A stretch of DNA of 54,748 bases from an uncultured Clostridia bacterium. Its GTDB lineage: Bacteria; Bacillota; Clostridia; UBA1212. This document shows positions 1 through 9,195 of the stretch, piece after piece. Under the pieces are notes generated by a model. That model had not been told where the DNA came from and ran no database searches. It saw nothing but the letters and a program-made list of their open reading frames with translations. The DNA lies in NCBI GenBank assembly GCA_947304585.1, contig CAMZBI010000014.1:1-54748 (forward strand). Direction: 5' to 3'. A program made the translations under genes and the position numbers. The number at the start of each line of letters is the position of its first letter. Position 1 is the stretch's first letter.

Positions 1-58
1 AACTACCTGTGGCGGGACTTTCACCCGCAAGAACTGTGCCGTGCCCGGCACACCGCCA

Positions 59-102
59 AAGCCCCGGAAAGGCCGGTTTATCGCCGGTCCTCCGGGGCCT
101 TC
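59..102 (-). terminator. Hairpin downstream of the leftmost minus-strand operon
   Basis: A GC-rich inverted repeat lies just past the stop of the sugar isomerase gene. Its outer arms are GCCCCGGA and TCCGGGGC, with a second nested CCGG/CCGG pair. On the minus strand it is followed only by TTT, so it is a weak-looking terminator. It could act in either direction. Confidence 0.5.
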
Positions 103-129
103 GTTATCTTGGTTCAAATCATTTATACG

Positions 130-849
130 TCAAAGGCTTTTAAGAAACTCGATACATCTTCTTGATTCCTCGATGCCGTTGGGGTCAAGTCCTTCGCTCT
201 CAACAACTACCGTGAGGCCAAGCTCTTTTGCTTTTTCAAGAACGGCCACTACAGGAGCCTCGCCCTGCCCCAGGGATTTGCCGATTCCTCCCTTGAAACC
301 GTCTTTGAGGTGGATAACTTTTACCCGGTCTTTCAGACGTTCGAGCATCTCAACCGGATCCTTTCCGGCGTTGAATGCCCAGAAGGTGTCGATCTCAAAA
401 AGCATCGACGTGCGTTTCTCAAGTTCCTCGTGTATGATCTGGCCGTCGGCGTTGGGGAAGAACTCGTGGGAGTGGTTGTGATAGTGAAGGTTAATACCGT
501 TTTCCAGAAGCTTTCCCTGGGCTGCGTTTACGATCTCAATAAAGCGGTCAAGTTTCTCGGCTGTTGAAAGATCGTCGCCGGGGATGATGTAATTGGAGCA
601 GCCGATGCCCTTGTGGAATCTTATGCTTTCGTCAATGTTTTCCGGAAGCAGTCCGCCGGTGCCCGAATGGGTGCCCGAGGCTTTCAGGCCGTTCATGTCC
701 AGCATGGCTTTTACGGCCTTGTCGGAATAGCCGAAAAAACCGGCAAATTCCACCATTTTGTAGCCCATTGCCGCCACCTTGTCAAGGGTGCCCGGAAGGT
801 CTTTTTCGGTAAAATCTCTTACGCTGAAAAGCTGAAGTCCGTAATCCAT
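130..849 (-). CDS. Sugar phosphate isomerase/epimerase, AP-endonuclease-2-like TIM barrel
   Basis: Predicted 239-residue soluble TIM-barrel protein of the IolE/xylose-isomerase-like family, which isomerises or epimerises sugars, often with a divalent metal. Visible family features are the N-terminal YGLQLFSVRD strand, LHYHNHSHEF, FEIDTFWAFNAG and VIHLKDG, which supply the acidic and histidine metal ligands. The length is a little short for the family (usually 250-290). The ATG at 849 was chosen because GGAGG sits seven bases upstream; an ATG at 873 has no such site. It follows the SGNH hydrolase gene by about 20 bases and is the last gene of the operon. The substrate is unknown; the neighbours suggest carbohydrate catabolism. 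Confidence 0.8.
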   Translation of the reverse strand: MDYGLQLFSVRDFTEKDLPGTLDKVAAMGYKMVEFAGFFGYSDKAVKAMLDMNGLKASGTHSGTGGLLPENIDESIRFHKGIGCSNYIIPGDDLSTAEKLDRFIEIVNAAQGKLLENGINLHYHNHSHEFFPNADGQIIHEELEKRTSMLFEIDTFWAFNAGKDPVEMLERLKDRVKVIHLKDGFKGGIGKSLGQGEAPVVAVLEKAKELGLTVVVESEGLDPNGIEESRRCIEFLKSL

Positions 850-869
850 AAACATACCTCCGTTAATTG

Positions 870-1667
870 TCATTCACAGTACTTCCAGGGGGTCCCGATG
901 AAGCCCGACTGGTTGAATTTTTCCATATTGTGGCGAACGATGTAGTCAATATATGAGCCTATCATCTTGGCAACAAGATAATACCCTGCGGAATTAAGGT
1001 GCCCGCCTGTCCAGAACAGTTTGCGGAACAGGGCGTCGTGTACAGGTCCGTATTCTCTGAGATCGATCACGTACGTATTTGTGAAATGCTCCGCCATGTC
1101 CAGCATAAGCTGCCTGTGGGCATCGTGCCTTGCCCTTATCTCTTGAGGACAGTTCTCGTCCTCACCGGGCATGGTGACCAGGAAGAAGACTGCGTCCGGC
1201 TGGATCTCTTTGTAGTGCTGGATGACCTTGGCAAAGTGTCCTGCGAAGGTGTCCGCGTTTCTGTGGAGGTCCTCGTTTATGTCGCCAACGGATCCCACCG
1301 CCTGGCCCAGACCGTCAAGGTCGTTGCAGCCGAGAGCGATGATATAGGCCTGAGCGGCTTTGGCCTTGTCCCAGTAGCCCATTGCGTCCGCAAAGGTATT
1401 GCAGTATTCACTGGCGGTCATGCCGCCCCTTGTGAAGTTATACACAGTGGTTCCGCTCATCCTTGCCAGATACTGGCCCCAGGAGATGTCAAAAATGTCG
1501 TGGTAGCCTCTCGGGCAGCCTGCGTCCATAGACTCGAGCTCGCCTGAAGCCAGGGAGTCGCCAACCACAGCTATTCTTCTGAAAATGCTGGTAAAACCGC
1601 CGTCGTCCTTGATAACGTCCAGGGGCTTTTCCTCCGGATCTCTTGAAAAAATCTGCTTAATGTCCAT
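870..1667 (-). CDS. SGNH/GDSL-family hydrolase
   Basis: Predicted 265-residue SGNH hydrolase, probably a carbohydrate or lipid esterase. The block I motif GDS with the nucleophilic serine is at residues 36-38, and a GCND block III lies near residue 115. The C-terminal catalytic histidine is in GGHLNSAGY. The usual Asp of the D-x-x-H pair is not obvious before that histidine (TGGH), which is slightly atypical. There is no signal peptide, so it is probably cytoplasmic. AAAGGATC precedes the ATG at good spacing. It sits between the large discoidin lipoprotein and the sugar isomerase in the same direction with short gaps, consistent with deacylation of an imported glycan (inference). Confidence 0.8.
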   Translation of the reverse strand: MDIKQIFSRDPEEKPLDVIKDDGGFTSIFRRIAVVGDSLASGELESMDAGCPRGYHDIFDISWGQYLARMSGTTVYNFTRGGMTASEYCNTFADAMGYWDKAKAAQAYIIALGCNDLDGLGQAVGSVGDINEDLHRNADTFAGHFAKVIQHYKEIQPDAVFFLVTMPGEDENCPQEIRARHDAHRQLMLDMAEHFTNTYVIDLREYGPVHDALFRKLFWTGGHLNSAGYYLVAKMIGSYIDYIVRHNMEKFNQSGFIGTPWKYCE

Positions 1668-1694
1668 AATGATCCTTTCTGAAATTCTGATATT

Positions 1695-4532
1695 TTATTT
1701 GTTGGTTTCTTTTTCGATCGTGGTGCCCACTTTTGCCAGCATCGCTTTCAGGAGAACGTCCAACCCCGACTGGGTAAGAGTGCCTTTTGCCCTTCCCGAG
1801 CCCGAATCGCCGTTGATCTCCGCCATAACAGCCTTGTAGGAACTGTCGCCGCTGCTTCCGCCAAGGGCAAGATACCTGTCGGCAAGAGCCTTCGCCTCGT
1901 CGTAATCCACGTGGGGTCTTCCGTAGACCTCTATCTCGCCAAGCTGCAGCATGTAGCCGTCAGCGGCAGTGTTGGTAAGCTTGGTGCCAACGAACATCAC
2001 GTACCTTCCGGTCTTGAACTCACCGCTGCAGGAATAATACGTCTCCGGGGCCTTTGAGTTTTTCTCATCGGCAATAGCGGTCCATGACAACATGTCGTTT
2101 GAAATTCTGATCTGGAAATCCTTGGGCCAGCAGCCTGCGGCATAGACTCTCACTTCGCCGATCTCAAAATAATCGCCAAGGTCTATCACCACGTATTCCG
2201 TTGACGCGGCAACGGTATTGGCCTTGACGTTTGAAGTCCAGCCTGAGTGCTGCTGATTTCCGTCGTTTATGAAAGTCGGCCACCAGCCCCAGCTCTTGTA
2301 GTCGGCGCCTGCGGGATATGATGAAACGGTCACGTCTTTTTTCAGGGCGATGTTTGAATCCTTTTTATAGGAGACTTTTTTGTTTCCACGGGCTTCCGCG
2401 GTTTTGATCTCCGTTGGCGAGGGTTCCTGTACGCTGCCGTCGTCGTCATAGACCTCTATCTCGCAGATCTTCAGCTTGTGCTTTGCGCTGTCGCACTCAA
2501 GTCTCAGATAGCGGGCGGTCTGCCTTTCAAAAGTGATCTTCTTGAGGGCATCTTTTCCTCCGCAGGATGAAACCGTCGCCTCCAGTTGCCTCCAGTCGGT
2601 GCCGTTATCCGAAACGTAGACGATATACGATTCGGGAGCGCTGTCGCCGTAGGTCACCAGGTTGCCTGTGGGATATACGTCGATCCTGTTGAAAGAGAAT
2701 TCTTTTTTAAAAGTGATGGTAATGAGTGATGCTTTCTTTGTGTTTGCTTCGGTCTGCCAGCCGTTGGCGATCTTGCCGTATCTGTCGCCGTCGTTGAGAT
2801 TGTCCATATACCAGCCGCCGGAGCCCAGCGAGTTGCTGCAGGAGATCTCGGCGTATTTGGCAAGGTTTTCCCCGGCTTTTACGGTAAGGGTCTTCTTTGA
2901 GGAATAGTCGTAGCCTTCCGGCATCGCGATAATGATCGCATCTCCCGCCTCCAGTTCCAGGTCAAGGGAACCGTCACCGTTTCTCTTAAGGGTTTTGAGC
3001 GATCCGTCTTTCCCGTCCACAAAGGAGAGATCGCCGGAGATATCGCTGTCAAACACAAGTGTGCAGCTTTTGGCTTTCTGGAAGCTGTTGTTTACGAGCA
3101 TCACGTAGTTTCTGCCATCACATTTATCTCTCAAATAGGACAGTGTGAAATCCGCTTTTTTCTTAAAAGTCACAAAAAAGTCGTCGGGGACAAGATCTAT
3201 CGCATTGTACGTGTCCCTGCCCTGGTACACCTCAAGGGCGTCGCATCTTATGAGGGTTTTGCCTATTTTATGGACGTAATCGTCAAGCTCGCAGATGTCC
3301 TTGTACTTGTCGGAGGGCACGCCTTTGCTTGAAATAATGCCCTTGTCGAAGGGCTCGCTTCTGTCGTGGGGCGTAAACCAGGTGAAGTAGGAGATCTGCT
3401 TTATGCCAAACGCCAATGACATGTTGATCTCGTACAGAGTCTCTTCCCGATTGGGCGAGCGGAAAGCCACCGACTGCTCCACGGACTGGATGTAATTGGC
3501 AGTCTTAACGTTGTTCCTAAGGCCGACTTTTCTTGCGCAGTCAAGGTTTATGAGAAAAGCGGTCCTGTTCATACTGCCGGCTTCAAGTCCGAAGGGGTAG
3601 AGGTCGTACATTATGTACTCTATGGGGTGGCCCGTATTGGCGCAGAGCTTCGCCCAGTCGTTCATCTGGCTCATGTAGACGGTGGTGGAACCGTAAGAAC
3701 CGTAGGGGAGGAAATTCAGGTGCATATATGCGGAGGGGTCCTGCTCCTTCATGGCGGTATATGCCTTGATGAAAACGTTGGGGTTGAAAGGCTCGTCAAG
3801 GATATAATAACCGTTTACGGCAGGGATGTTCCTGTAGCTCTCAATAAGAGCCTTGATGCTTCTCTCCGGTGAACCCTGGAGGGCGCTTCCCGTTCCGGGA
3901 GGTGCTGCACAAAGATGTATACCGTATTTGTAGCAGAGTTCGGCCATCTTGAGCTGGACTTCGTCGTCCGAGAGATTGTCTCCCGCGCCCAGGACCCAGT
4001 CGATCTGGGCGTCCTTCATAAGCTTGTACTGCTCGTCGTTCACGTATTCCCTGGTGGGAGGCCAGAAGATGGAGATCAGTATGTTGTCGTCAAAAGAGAA
4101 TTCTTTTTCCACAACGTACACTCTGGAGGAAGCCTTTACGCCGCCCCCCTCAGCGGTAATCACGCAGTCTCCGCAGCCGACGGCAGTGATCTCGCCGGTG
4201 GTCTCATCAACCACGGCAACGCCGGGATCAGTAGTGTACCATTTCAGCGTTGCGGTGATGTTTTTAACGGACAGGCTGTCCTTTTCACCGATATACAGTT
4301 CCAGCGATTTTTTGTTCATTACGTCTGTATCCCCTTTATAAGTGTCCGCATAAGGTATGATAACGCTTGGCGTGGGTCTTGGCGCAGGAGTAGTGCCGTC
4401 CGGGGCAACGGTGGCCTGCCATCTTGTGGGCTCGGGTCCCGGTTCATCGGTATTGACGCAGCCTGCGAGGAAAAATAGCCCCAGCACAGCCGCAGCAAAC
4501 GCCAATATCATTACAAAAGAACGTTTTTTCAC
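1695..4532 (-). CDS. Large lipoprotein: Big2 domain, TIM-barrel hydrolase-like domain, two F5/8-type C domains
   Basis: Predicted 945-residue surface lipoprotein with a signal peptide ending in the lipobox LAGC (Cys25). A Pro/Thr-rich linker follows, then a Big2-like Ig domain at about 70-140 (DPGVAVVDETTGEITAVGCG). A barrel-like region with GYYILDEP (about 240-250) runs over about 145-480 and resembles glycoside hydrolase folds. Two discoidin (F5/8 type C) modules follow at about 550-700 and 715-870. Discoidin modules usually bind glycans, so this is probably a cell-surface glycan-binding or -cleaving enzyme; the catalytic residues were not identified. The start is GTG at 4532 with GGAGGGTG upstream. 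It heads the run of minus-strand sugar genes downstream of the kinase. Confidence 0.75.
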   Translation of the reverse strand: MKKRSFVMILAFAAAVLGLFFLAGCVNTDEPGPEPTRWQATVAPDGTTPAPRPTPSVIIPYADTYKGDTDVMNKKSLELYIGEKDSLSVKNITATLKWYTTDPGVAVVDETTGEITAVGCGDCVITAEGGGVKASSRVYVVEKEFSFDDNILISIFWPPTREYVNDEQYKLMKDAQIDWVLGAGDNLSDDEVQLKMAELCYKYGIHLCAAPPGTGSALQGSPERSIKALIESYRNIPAVNGYYILDEPFNPNVFIKAYTAMKEQDPSAYMHLNFLPYGSYGSTTVYMSQMNDWAKLCANTGHPIEYIMYDLYPFGLEAGSMNRTAFLINLDCARKVGLRNNVKTANYIQSVEQSVAFRSPNREETLYEINMSLAFGIKQISYFTWFTPHDRSEPFDKGIISSKGVPSDKYKDICELDDYVHKIGKTLIRCDALEVYQGRDTYNAIDLVPDDFFVTFKKKADFTLSYLRDKCDGRNYVMLVNNSFQKAKSCTLVFDSDISGDLSFVDGKDGSLKTLKRNGDGSLDLELEAGDAIIIAMPEGYDYSSKKTLTVKAGENLAKYAEISCSNSLGSGGWYMDNLNDGDRYGKIANGWQTEANTKKASLITITFKKEFSFNRIDVYPTGNLVTYGDSAPESYIVYVSDNGTDWRQLEATVSSCGGKDALKKITFERQTARYLRLECDSAKHKLKICEIEVYDDDGSVQEPSPTEIKTAEARGNKKVSYKKDSNIALKKDVTVSSYPAGADYKSWGWWPTFINDGNQQHSGWTSNVKANTVAASTEYVVIDLGDYFEIGEVRVYAAGCWPKDFQIRISNDMLSWTAIADEKNSKAPETYYSCSGEFKTGRYVMFVGTKLTNTAADGYMLQLGEIEVYGRPHVDYDEAKALADRYLALGGSSGDSSYKAVMAEINGDSGSGRAKGTLTQSGLDVLLKAMLAKVGTTIEKETNK

Positions 4533-4556
4533 TTTTCACCCTCCGATAGATTTGGG

Positions 4557-5660
4557 TCAGCTTACTGTCTCGTAAACTATCCTCACAAGTTCGTCATACT
4601 TTTTCATGATGTCTTTGGCAAGAGCCAGCTGACACCTGGTCCTGACCAGATTGTGGCCCGGGTAGTTGACCTTGAAATACACGTCCCCAAGAATGTAGTC
4701 GTCCAGGAACCTGGCGGCAAGCTCAATAGTTATGGAGAAAGTCGCAAGCACCAGGCTGTCGATCTCATCTTTTGTCAGGATACCTTTTGTCTGGCCAAGG
4801 TAGCCCTTGCAGAAGGCCCTGAATTTGGCAGTGTCAAAGGATACCTTCTTAATGTCCGGCTCGTCCTCTGCGCAGGTGTTGCAGATAAACCTTACCGCGT
4901 CGCCAAAGTCGTACATGGCCATGCCCGGCATCACCGTGTCGAGATCGATGACCACAAGAGGCCTCTTGGTGTCCTTGTCGAAAAGGACGTTGTTGCACTT
5001 TGTGTCGTTGTGGGTGACTCTTACGGGGAATTTGCCGGCCAGGAAACGGTCGCTCAGCTTTCTGGCCTTGTTCCCCACCTCATGGATGTACCGAAGCTCG
5101 TTTCTGCACTCGTCAAGGACCTCATTGGGAGCAAACACTTCATGGGCGTAAAGGGTGTCCAGCCTCTTTCCCGTGTCATGGAAATCTTTTATGGTCTCGT
5201 GGAGTTTAGAGCAGTCAAGCTCTGAGAGCAACATGACGAACTCGCCGAAAGCCTCTCCCGTTGACGCAATAATGTACAGATCGTCGCTGAGATCAAAGGT
5301 GACTGAGTCGATATAGTTCATCACACGCCAAAAGGCGCTGTCGTCATCGTAGCAGTAGTTTTTGCCGTCGGCGGTGTGGCGGAATTTGAGACTGGGCTTG
5401 TTCCCGCTTTTTTTCTCAATGAAGGACGTGACAAGTTCAATGTTCTCCATGATCTCCACCGGGCTTTTGAACACAAAAGTGTTGATCCGCTGGAAGATAA
5501 ATGTGTCCACGTTGCCGTCTTCAAGCTTGAAGGTCACTCTGAAAGTGGCGTTGATGTTTCCTCTTTTGATCACGGAAAAAGCGTAGAGCTCTCCGGGGAT
5601 CATGAACTGCTTCCCGATGAAAGCCAGTTTTTCAGTCATTTTGTAGTCTTTTTCAGTCAT
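4557..5660 (-). CDS. APH-family phosphotransferase, N-acetylhexosamine 1-kinase-like
   Basis: Predicted 367-residue small-molecule kinase of the aminoglycoside phosphotransferase superfamily. The catalytic loop is VTHNDTKCNNVLFD and the metal-binding motif is VIDLDTVMPGMAMYDFGD. The HNDTK loop and the D-L-D-T-V-M-P-G motif are typical of the NahK group, which phosphorylates N-acetylhexosamines at C1. A sugar substrate fits the surrounding glycan genes, but the exact sugar cannot be read from sequence. AAGGAT is six bases before the first ATG, supporting that start over a second in-frame ATG seven codons later. It lies 24 bases upstream of the large lipoprotein gene and is probably co-transcribed. 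Confidence 0.75.
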   Translation of the reverse strand: MTEKDYKMTEKLAFIGKQFMIPGELYAFSVIKRGNINATFRVTFKLEDGNVDTFIFQRINTFVFKSPVEIMENIELVTSFIEKKSGNKPSLKFRHTADGKNYCYDDDSAFWRVMNYIDSVTFDLSDDLYIIASTGEAFGEFVMLLSELDCSKLHETIKDFHDTGKRLDTLYAHEVFAPNEVLDECRNELRYIHEVGNKARKLSDRFLAGKFPVRVTHNDTKCNNVLFDKDTKRPLVVIDLDTVMPGMAMYDFGDAVRFICNTCAEDEPDIKKVSFDTAKFRAFCKGYLGQTKGILTKDEIDSLVLATFSITIELAARFLDDYILGDVYFKVNYPGHNLVRTRCQLALAKDIMKKYDELVRIVYETVS

Positions 5661-5719
5661 TTGTTAATCCTTCGTATAGTTTATTAAGTCTGTAAACGCC
5701 CGGGGCGTTTTCATTGGCG

Positions 5720-6712
5720 TCATGTTCCGAAAGGTTTTACGTCCTTCACGGCTTCTTTGAGAGTGGTCTCAGTGCAGTCCTTGTCAATGTCAAGAAGCCT
5801 GTATCTCATACTGCCCATGCCTAGCTCTTCCATATAAGTGAGCTGCCGGTGGCCGTGTCTTGTCTCGATACGCTCCCGCATGGCCTTTCCGTCCTTCGGC
5901 TCCAGGGCATATATCAGGTCAACGCAGGCGGTGTCGAGTGCGACAATGTCGTTTGATGCAAGGATGCCCACGTCCGGAGTCACCACAGGTTTTGCGCCAA
6001 GCCCTTCGCAGTCGCAGGATACGGACATGTTCCTCATCACGTTTATGTAGGTCACGTGCTTTCCGAAAAAGTCGATAGAGGCCTTGGTGGACTCGGTCAT
6101 CCTCTCCATCAGTTCCTCATGGCTCACGCTCCATTGATTCAGTGACTTCGGGTGAGTGTGGATCATGGCCTTTCCGATCCTGCCGTCTGCGCAGCCGATG
6201 CCAATGTTTTTGTTTGAACCGCCAAAGCCGCCCATTGTGTGGCCTTTGAAATGAGTCAAAGCCAGCATGGAATCGTAGTTTAAAAGGTGGCTTCCCACAG
6301 ACATCTCCGTGAACCATTTGCCGCCCTTGACGGGAAGCATTGCAGTCCCCTCCTCGTCAATTATATCCACAGGACAGAAAGTCCAGCCGTTCACGGCAAT
6401 GGTCTCTCTGTGCTGCTCCGTTGTATACCTGTCGCCCTTGTAATAGGTGTTGGTCTCTATTATAGCTGCATTTTCCCCCAGTTTTTCGTCAAAAAGACGC
6501 CTGACCCAGGGTCTTGGAATGATATTGGGGCCGTTCTTTTCCCCTGTGTGGAGCTTTACTGCCACCTTCCCCGTAAGGCTTTCGCCAACCTTGTCAAAGA
6601 TCCTGAGCAGTCCCTCAGCGGAAAGATCTTTTGTAAAATAAACAACGGAAACATCGCCCCGCCGTTCTTCAAAGGGCACATATCTGCTCCCGTCGATTTT
6701 TTTCGCTTTCAT
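5720..6712 (-). CDS. DUF362 domain-containing protein
   Basis: Predicted 330-residue cytoplasmic protein of the DUF362 family, of unknown biochemical function. It has the family pattern of VAVKLHTGE near the N terminus, HFKGHTMGGFGGSNKNIGIG in the middle and DIVALDTACVDLIYAL near the C terminus. Many DUF362 proteins carry a C-terminal 2x[4Fe-4S] ferredoxin domain; none is present here. The conserved CDCEG segment near residue 235 could be a remnant metal site (inference). The gene sits between the sugar kinase and the capsule-type epimerase with gaps of about 60 bases, so its operon membership is uncertain. Confidence 0.8.
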   Translation of the reverse strand: MKAKKIDGSRYVPFEERRGDVSVVYFTKDLSAEGLLRIFDKVGESLTGKVAVKLHTGEKNGPNIIPRPWVRRLFDEKLGENAAIIETNTYYKGDRYTTEQHRETIAVNGWTFCPVDIIDEEGTAMLPVKGGKWFTEMSVGSHLLNYDSMLALTHFKGHTMGGFGGSNKNIGIGCADGRIGKAMIHTHPKSLNQWSVSHEELMERMTESTKASIDFFGKHVTYINVMRNMSVSCDCEGLGAKPVVTPDVGILASNDIVALDTACVDLIYALEPKDGKAMRERIETRHGHRQLTYMEELGMGSMRYRLLDIDKDCTETTLKEAVKDVKPFGT

Positions 6713-6775
6713 AATTCACTCCTTCATTAAAAACAATTATCAAGATCAACTGAACGCCCGAAGAGCCGGTCCATT

Positions 6776-7978
6776 CTATACTTCTTCCCTGAATGTATCC
6801 GGTCTTTCCTTGTCTAATATTTCATTGGCGTACATCAGCGTTATCAGGTCTTCCGTTTTTGATGTGTTGGTTATGTTGTGCGTATAGCCCGGAAGAGTAA
6901 AAACTTCGGTTATCCTGTCGCCCGAGACCTCCGTCTCAATAACACGGTCCGTGCCGATCTGCCTTTGCCTTATAACACCTTTTCCCGAAACCACGGCAAA
7001 TATCTCCCACTTTGAATGGTGCCAGTGATTGCCCTTGGTCTCTCCGGGCTTTGTAACGTTAATGCTTATCTGGCCGCAGCCGGGATTTTTAACAAGCTCT
7101 GTGAAGCTGCCTCTTGAGTCACTCTTGGGATCGGTTGCCAAAGCCACTCTTTCTTCGGGAAAATAGGAAAGAAACGTGGAAAAGAGCTTCTTTTCAAAAC
7201 TGCCCTCAGGCATCAGCGGCAGAGTCAGGTCTTCGCCAAAACCGTTGAAGGAATAAAGCAGATCGCAGATATCGCCAAGAGACTTCTCATAAGTCACAGG
7301 GCAGCCGCAATATTTGCCGGATTCCTTAAACACAGGCCTTGTTCCGTCAAAATCACACCTTGAGGGAATTCCCTTGAGAGCGTGATCGATCATCTCGTCC
7401 ACCAGATCCTCAACGAAAAGTATGTCAAGGACGGTGCTCCTGTCGTTTACAGTGACGGGAAGGCCTCTTGAGATATTATAGCAGAACGTCACCACGGCGC
7501 TGTTGTAATTTGGCTTTGCCCACTTTCCGGCAACGTTGGGGAATCTGTATACGTATACCTCGGCTCCGGTCTCTTCTTTATAGCCGAAAAACAGATCTTC
7601 GCACTCTTTTTTCGAAATACCGTAGGGTGAAACGCCGAACCTGCCGGCAAGGGTGGCCTGGACAGAGGACGAAAGCACCACGGGGGCTCTGTTTCCCGCG
7701 GCTTTGAGCTTGGAAAGAAGAATTTCGGAAAAGCCGGTGTTCCCGGAGCTGAATTCAGAAGGATCCTTCGGCCTGTTGACCCCTGCAAAATGGAAAACAA
7801 AATCCGCTTTTCTGCAGTACCCGTCAAGGCTCGCAGGGTCCGAATCCGTGTCGTATTCATAAATGTCACCTATAGAAAGGCCCTCTCTTGAGGTATCCTT
7901 TCCGTCTCTTATGTTTTTTAGGCTCTCGCAGAGGTTTTTGCCAATGAAACCCCTGGCCCCGGTGACAAGTATGTTCAT
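6776..7978 (-). CDS. capF: CapF-like NAD-dependent epimerase/reductase with C-terminal cupin
   Basis: Predicted 400-residue bifunctional enzyme of the CapF/FnlB family. In UDP-N-acetyl-L-fucosamine synthesis these enzymes epimerise and reduce the 4-keto sugar intermediate. The N-terminal Rossmann motif TGARGFIGKNL and the catalytic YGISKK indicate a short-chain dehydrogenase fold. The last ~110 residues form a cupin with the metal-binding motif NHWHHSKWEIF. The length matches known CapF proteins (about 370-400). The start codon overlaps the stop of the CapG-like gene as ATGA, so translation is probably coupled. With CapG-like and CapD-like neighbours, the pathway is likely synthesis of a 6-deoxy N-acetyl sugar for a surface polymer. 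Confidence 0.85.
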   Translation of the reverse strand: MNILVTGARGFIGKNLCESLKNIRDGKDTSREGLSIGDIYEYDTDSDPASLDGYCRKADFVFHFAGVNRPKDPSEFSSGNTGFSEILLSKLKAAGNRAPVVLSSSVQATLAGRFGVSPYGISKKECEDLFFGYKEETGAEVYVYRFPNVAGKWAKPNYNSAVVTFCYNISRGLPVTVNDRSTVLDILFVEDLVDEMIDHALKGIPSRCDFDGTRPVFKESGKYCGCPVTYEKSLGDICDLLYSFNGFGEDLTLPLMPEGSFEKKLFSTFLSYFPEERVALATDPKSDSRGSFTELVKNPGCGQISINVTKPGETKGNHWHHSKWEIFAVVSGKGVIRQRQIGTDRVIETEVSGDRITEVFTLPGYTHNITNTSKTEDLITLMYANEILDKERPDTFREEV

Positions 7979-9147
7979 TTATCTTTTCTCCAAACCATTT
8001 TGTTGACAATGCCCGTATAGGACTGGATAATCTTGATCACTTTTGAGGACACGTTGACGCCGACGTAATCGGTCACAGGCTCGCCCCAGTCGCCGGACTC
8101 ATTGGCGTGTGCCGCAACGTCAACTGCTCTCAAAAGCCCCTCGGTGTCGATACCGGAAAGCAGGAAAGAGCCGTTTTCAAGGGCCTCGGGGCGCTCAGTG
8201 GACGTTCTGATGCTGACAGCAGGGAAAGGCTCGCCTATCATTATGAAAAAGGCAGCCTCTTCGGGCAGAGTGCCGCTGTCAGAAACCACGCAGAAAGCGT
8301 CCTTCTGGAGCTTGTTGTAATCGGAGAAGCAAAGGGGTTCGTGTACTCTCACTCTTCCGTCCAGCACAAAACCCGTCTCCTCAAGCTTTTTTCTGGACCT
8401 GGGGTGGCAGGAGTAAAGGACCGGCATACCGTATTTTTCAGCCATTCTGTTGATCGCGGTGAAAAGCGATATGAAGTTCTTGTCGTTGTCGATATTCTCC
8501 TCACGGTGGGCGGAGAGAAGTATATACTCCCCTCTATTAAGTCCAAGCCTTTCCAAGACATCGCTTTTTGTGATCTTTTCAAGGTTGTCCGCCAGAACTT
8601 CGGCCATCGGCGATCCGGTCACGAAAGTCCTCTCCTTCGGCAGTCCGCACTCCTCAAGGTAACGTCTTGCGTGCTCGGTGTAAGGTAGATTTACGTCGGA
8701 GATGATGTCCACAATGCGCCTGTTGGTCTCCTCGGGCAGACACTCATCCTTGCAGCGGTTGCCGGCTTCCATGTGAAAGACGGGTATGTGGAGACGCTTC
8801 GCGCAAATTGCAGAGAGGCAGGAATTGGTGTCGCCAAGGACCAGAAGAGCCTCAGGCATGAGTTCCTTCATAAGCCTGTAGGATCTGGATATTATGTTCC
8901 CGCAGGTCTCGCCAAGGTCGCCCCCTGCACAGTCGAGATACACCTCCGGGGGATCGATCTCGAGATCCTCAAAGAAGATGTCGCTGAGGTTTTTATCGTA
9001 GTTCTGCCCCGTATGGGCAAGCAGGGTGTCAAAGTATTCCCTTGCCTTTTTTATCACTGCGGAAAGCCTGATGATCTCAGGTCTTGTGCCAATGATAATG
9101 AGCAGCTTGAGTTTCCCGTTATCTTTCCATTTGACGTTTTCAAACAT
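7975..9147 (-). CDS. capG: CapG-like UDP-N-acetylglucosamine 2-epimerase family protein
   Basis: Predicted 390-residue non-hydrolysing UDP-HexNAc 2-epimerase (WecB/CapG/FnlC group), which inverts C2 through a 2-acetamidoglucal intermediate. Visible motifs are IIGTRPEIIRLSAV, HTGQNYD, VLGDTNSCL and the late DSGTLPEEAAF. CapG acts last in UDP-L-FucNAc synthesis, which fits the adjacent CapF-like gene. The ATG at 9147 was preferred because AAAAGGAT precedes it at good spacing; an in-frame ATG at 9180 is also possible. It follows the membrane dehydratase gene closely and overlaps the next gene by four bases. UDP-ManNAc production is an alternative function. Confidence 0.85.
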   Translation of the reverse strand: MFENVKWKDNGKLKLLIIIGTRPEIIRLSAVIKKAREYFDTLLAHTGQNYDKNLSDIFFEDLEIDPPEVYLDCAGGDLGETCGNIISRSYRLMKELMPEALLVLGDTNSCLSAICAKRLHIPVFHMEAGNRCKDECLPEETNRRIVDIISDVNLPYTEHARRYLEECGLPKERTFVTGSPMAEVLADNLEKITKSDVLERLGLNRGEYILLSAHREENIDNDKNFISLFTAINRMAEKYGMPVLYSCHPRSRKKLEETGFVLDGRVRVHEPLCFSDYNKLQKDAFCVVSDSGTLPEEAAFFIMIGEPFPAVSIRTSTERPEALENGSFLLSGIDTEGLLRAVDVAAHANESGDWGEPVTDYVGVNVSSKVIKIIQSYTGIVNKMVWRKDK

Positions 9148-9195
9148 ACTTTCCATCCTTTTCGATAGGAAGGCGTGCATTTGCAGCCGCCTCTT

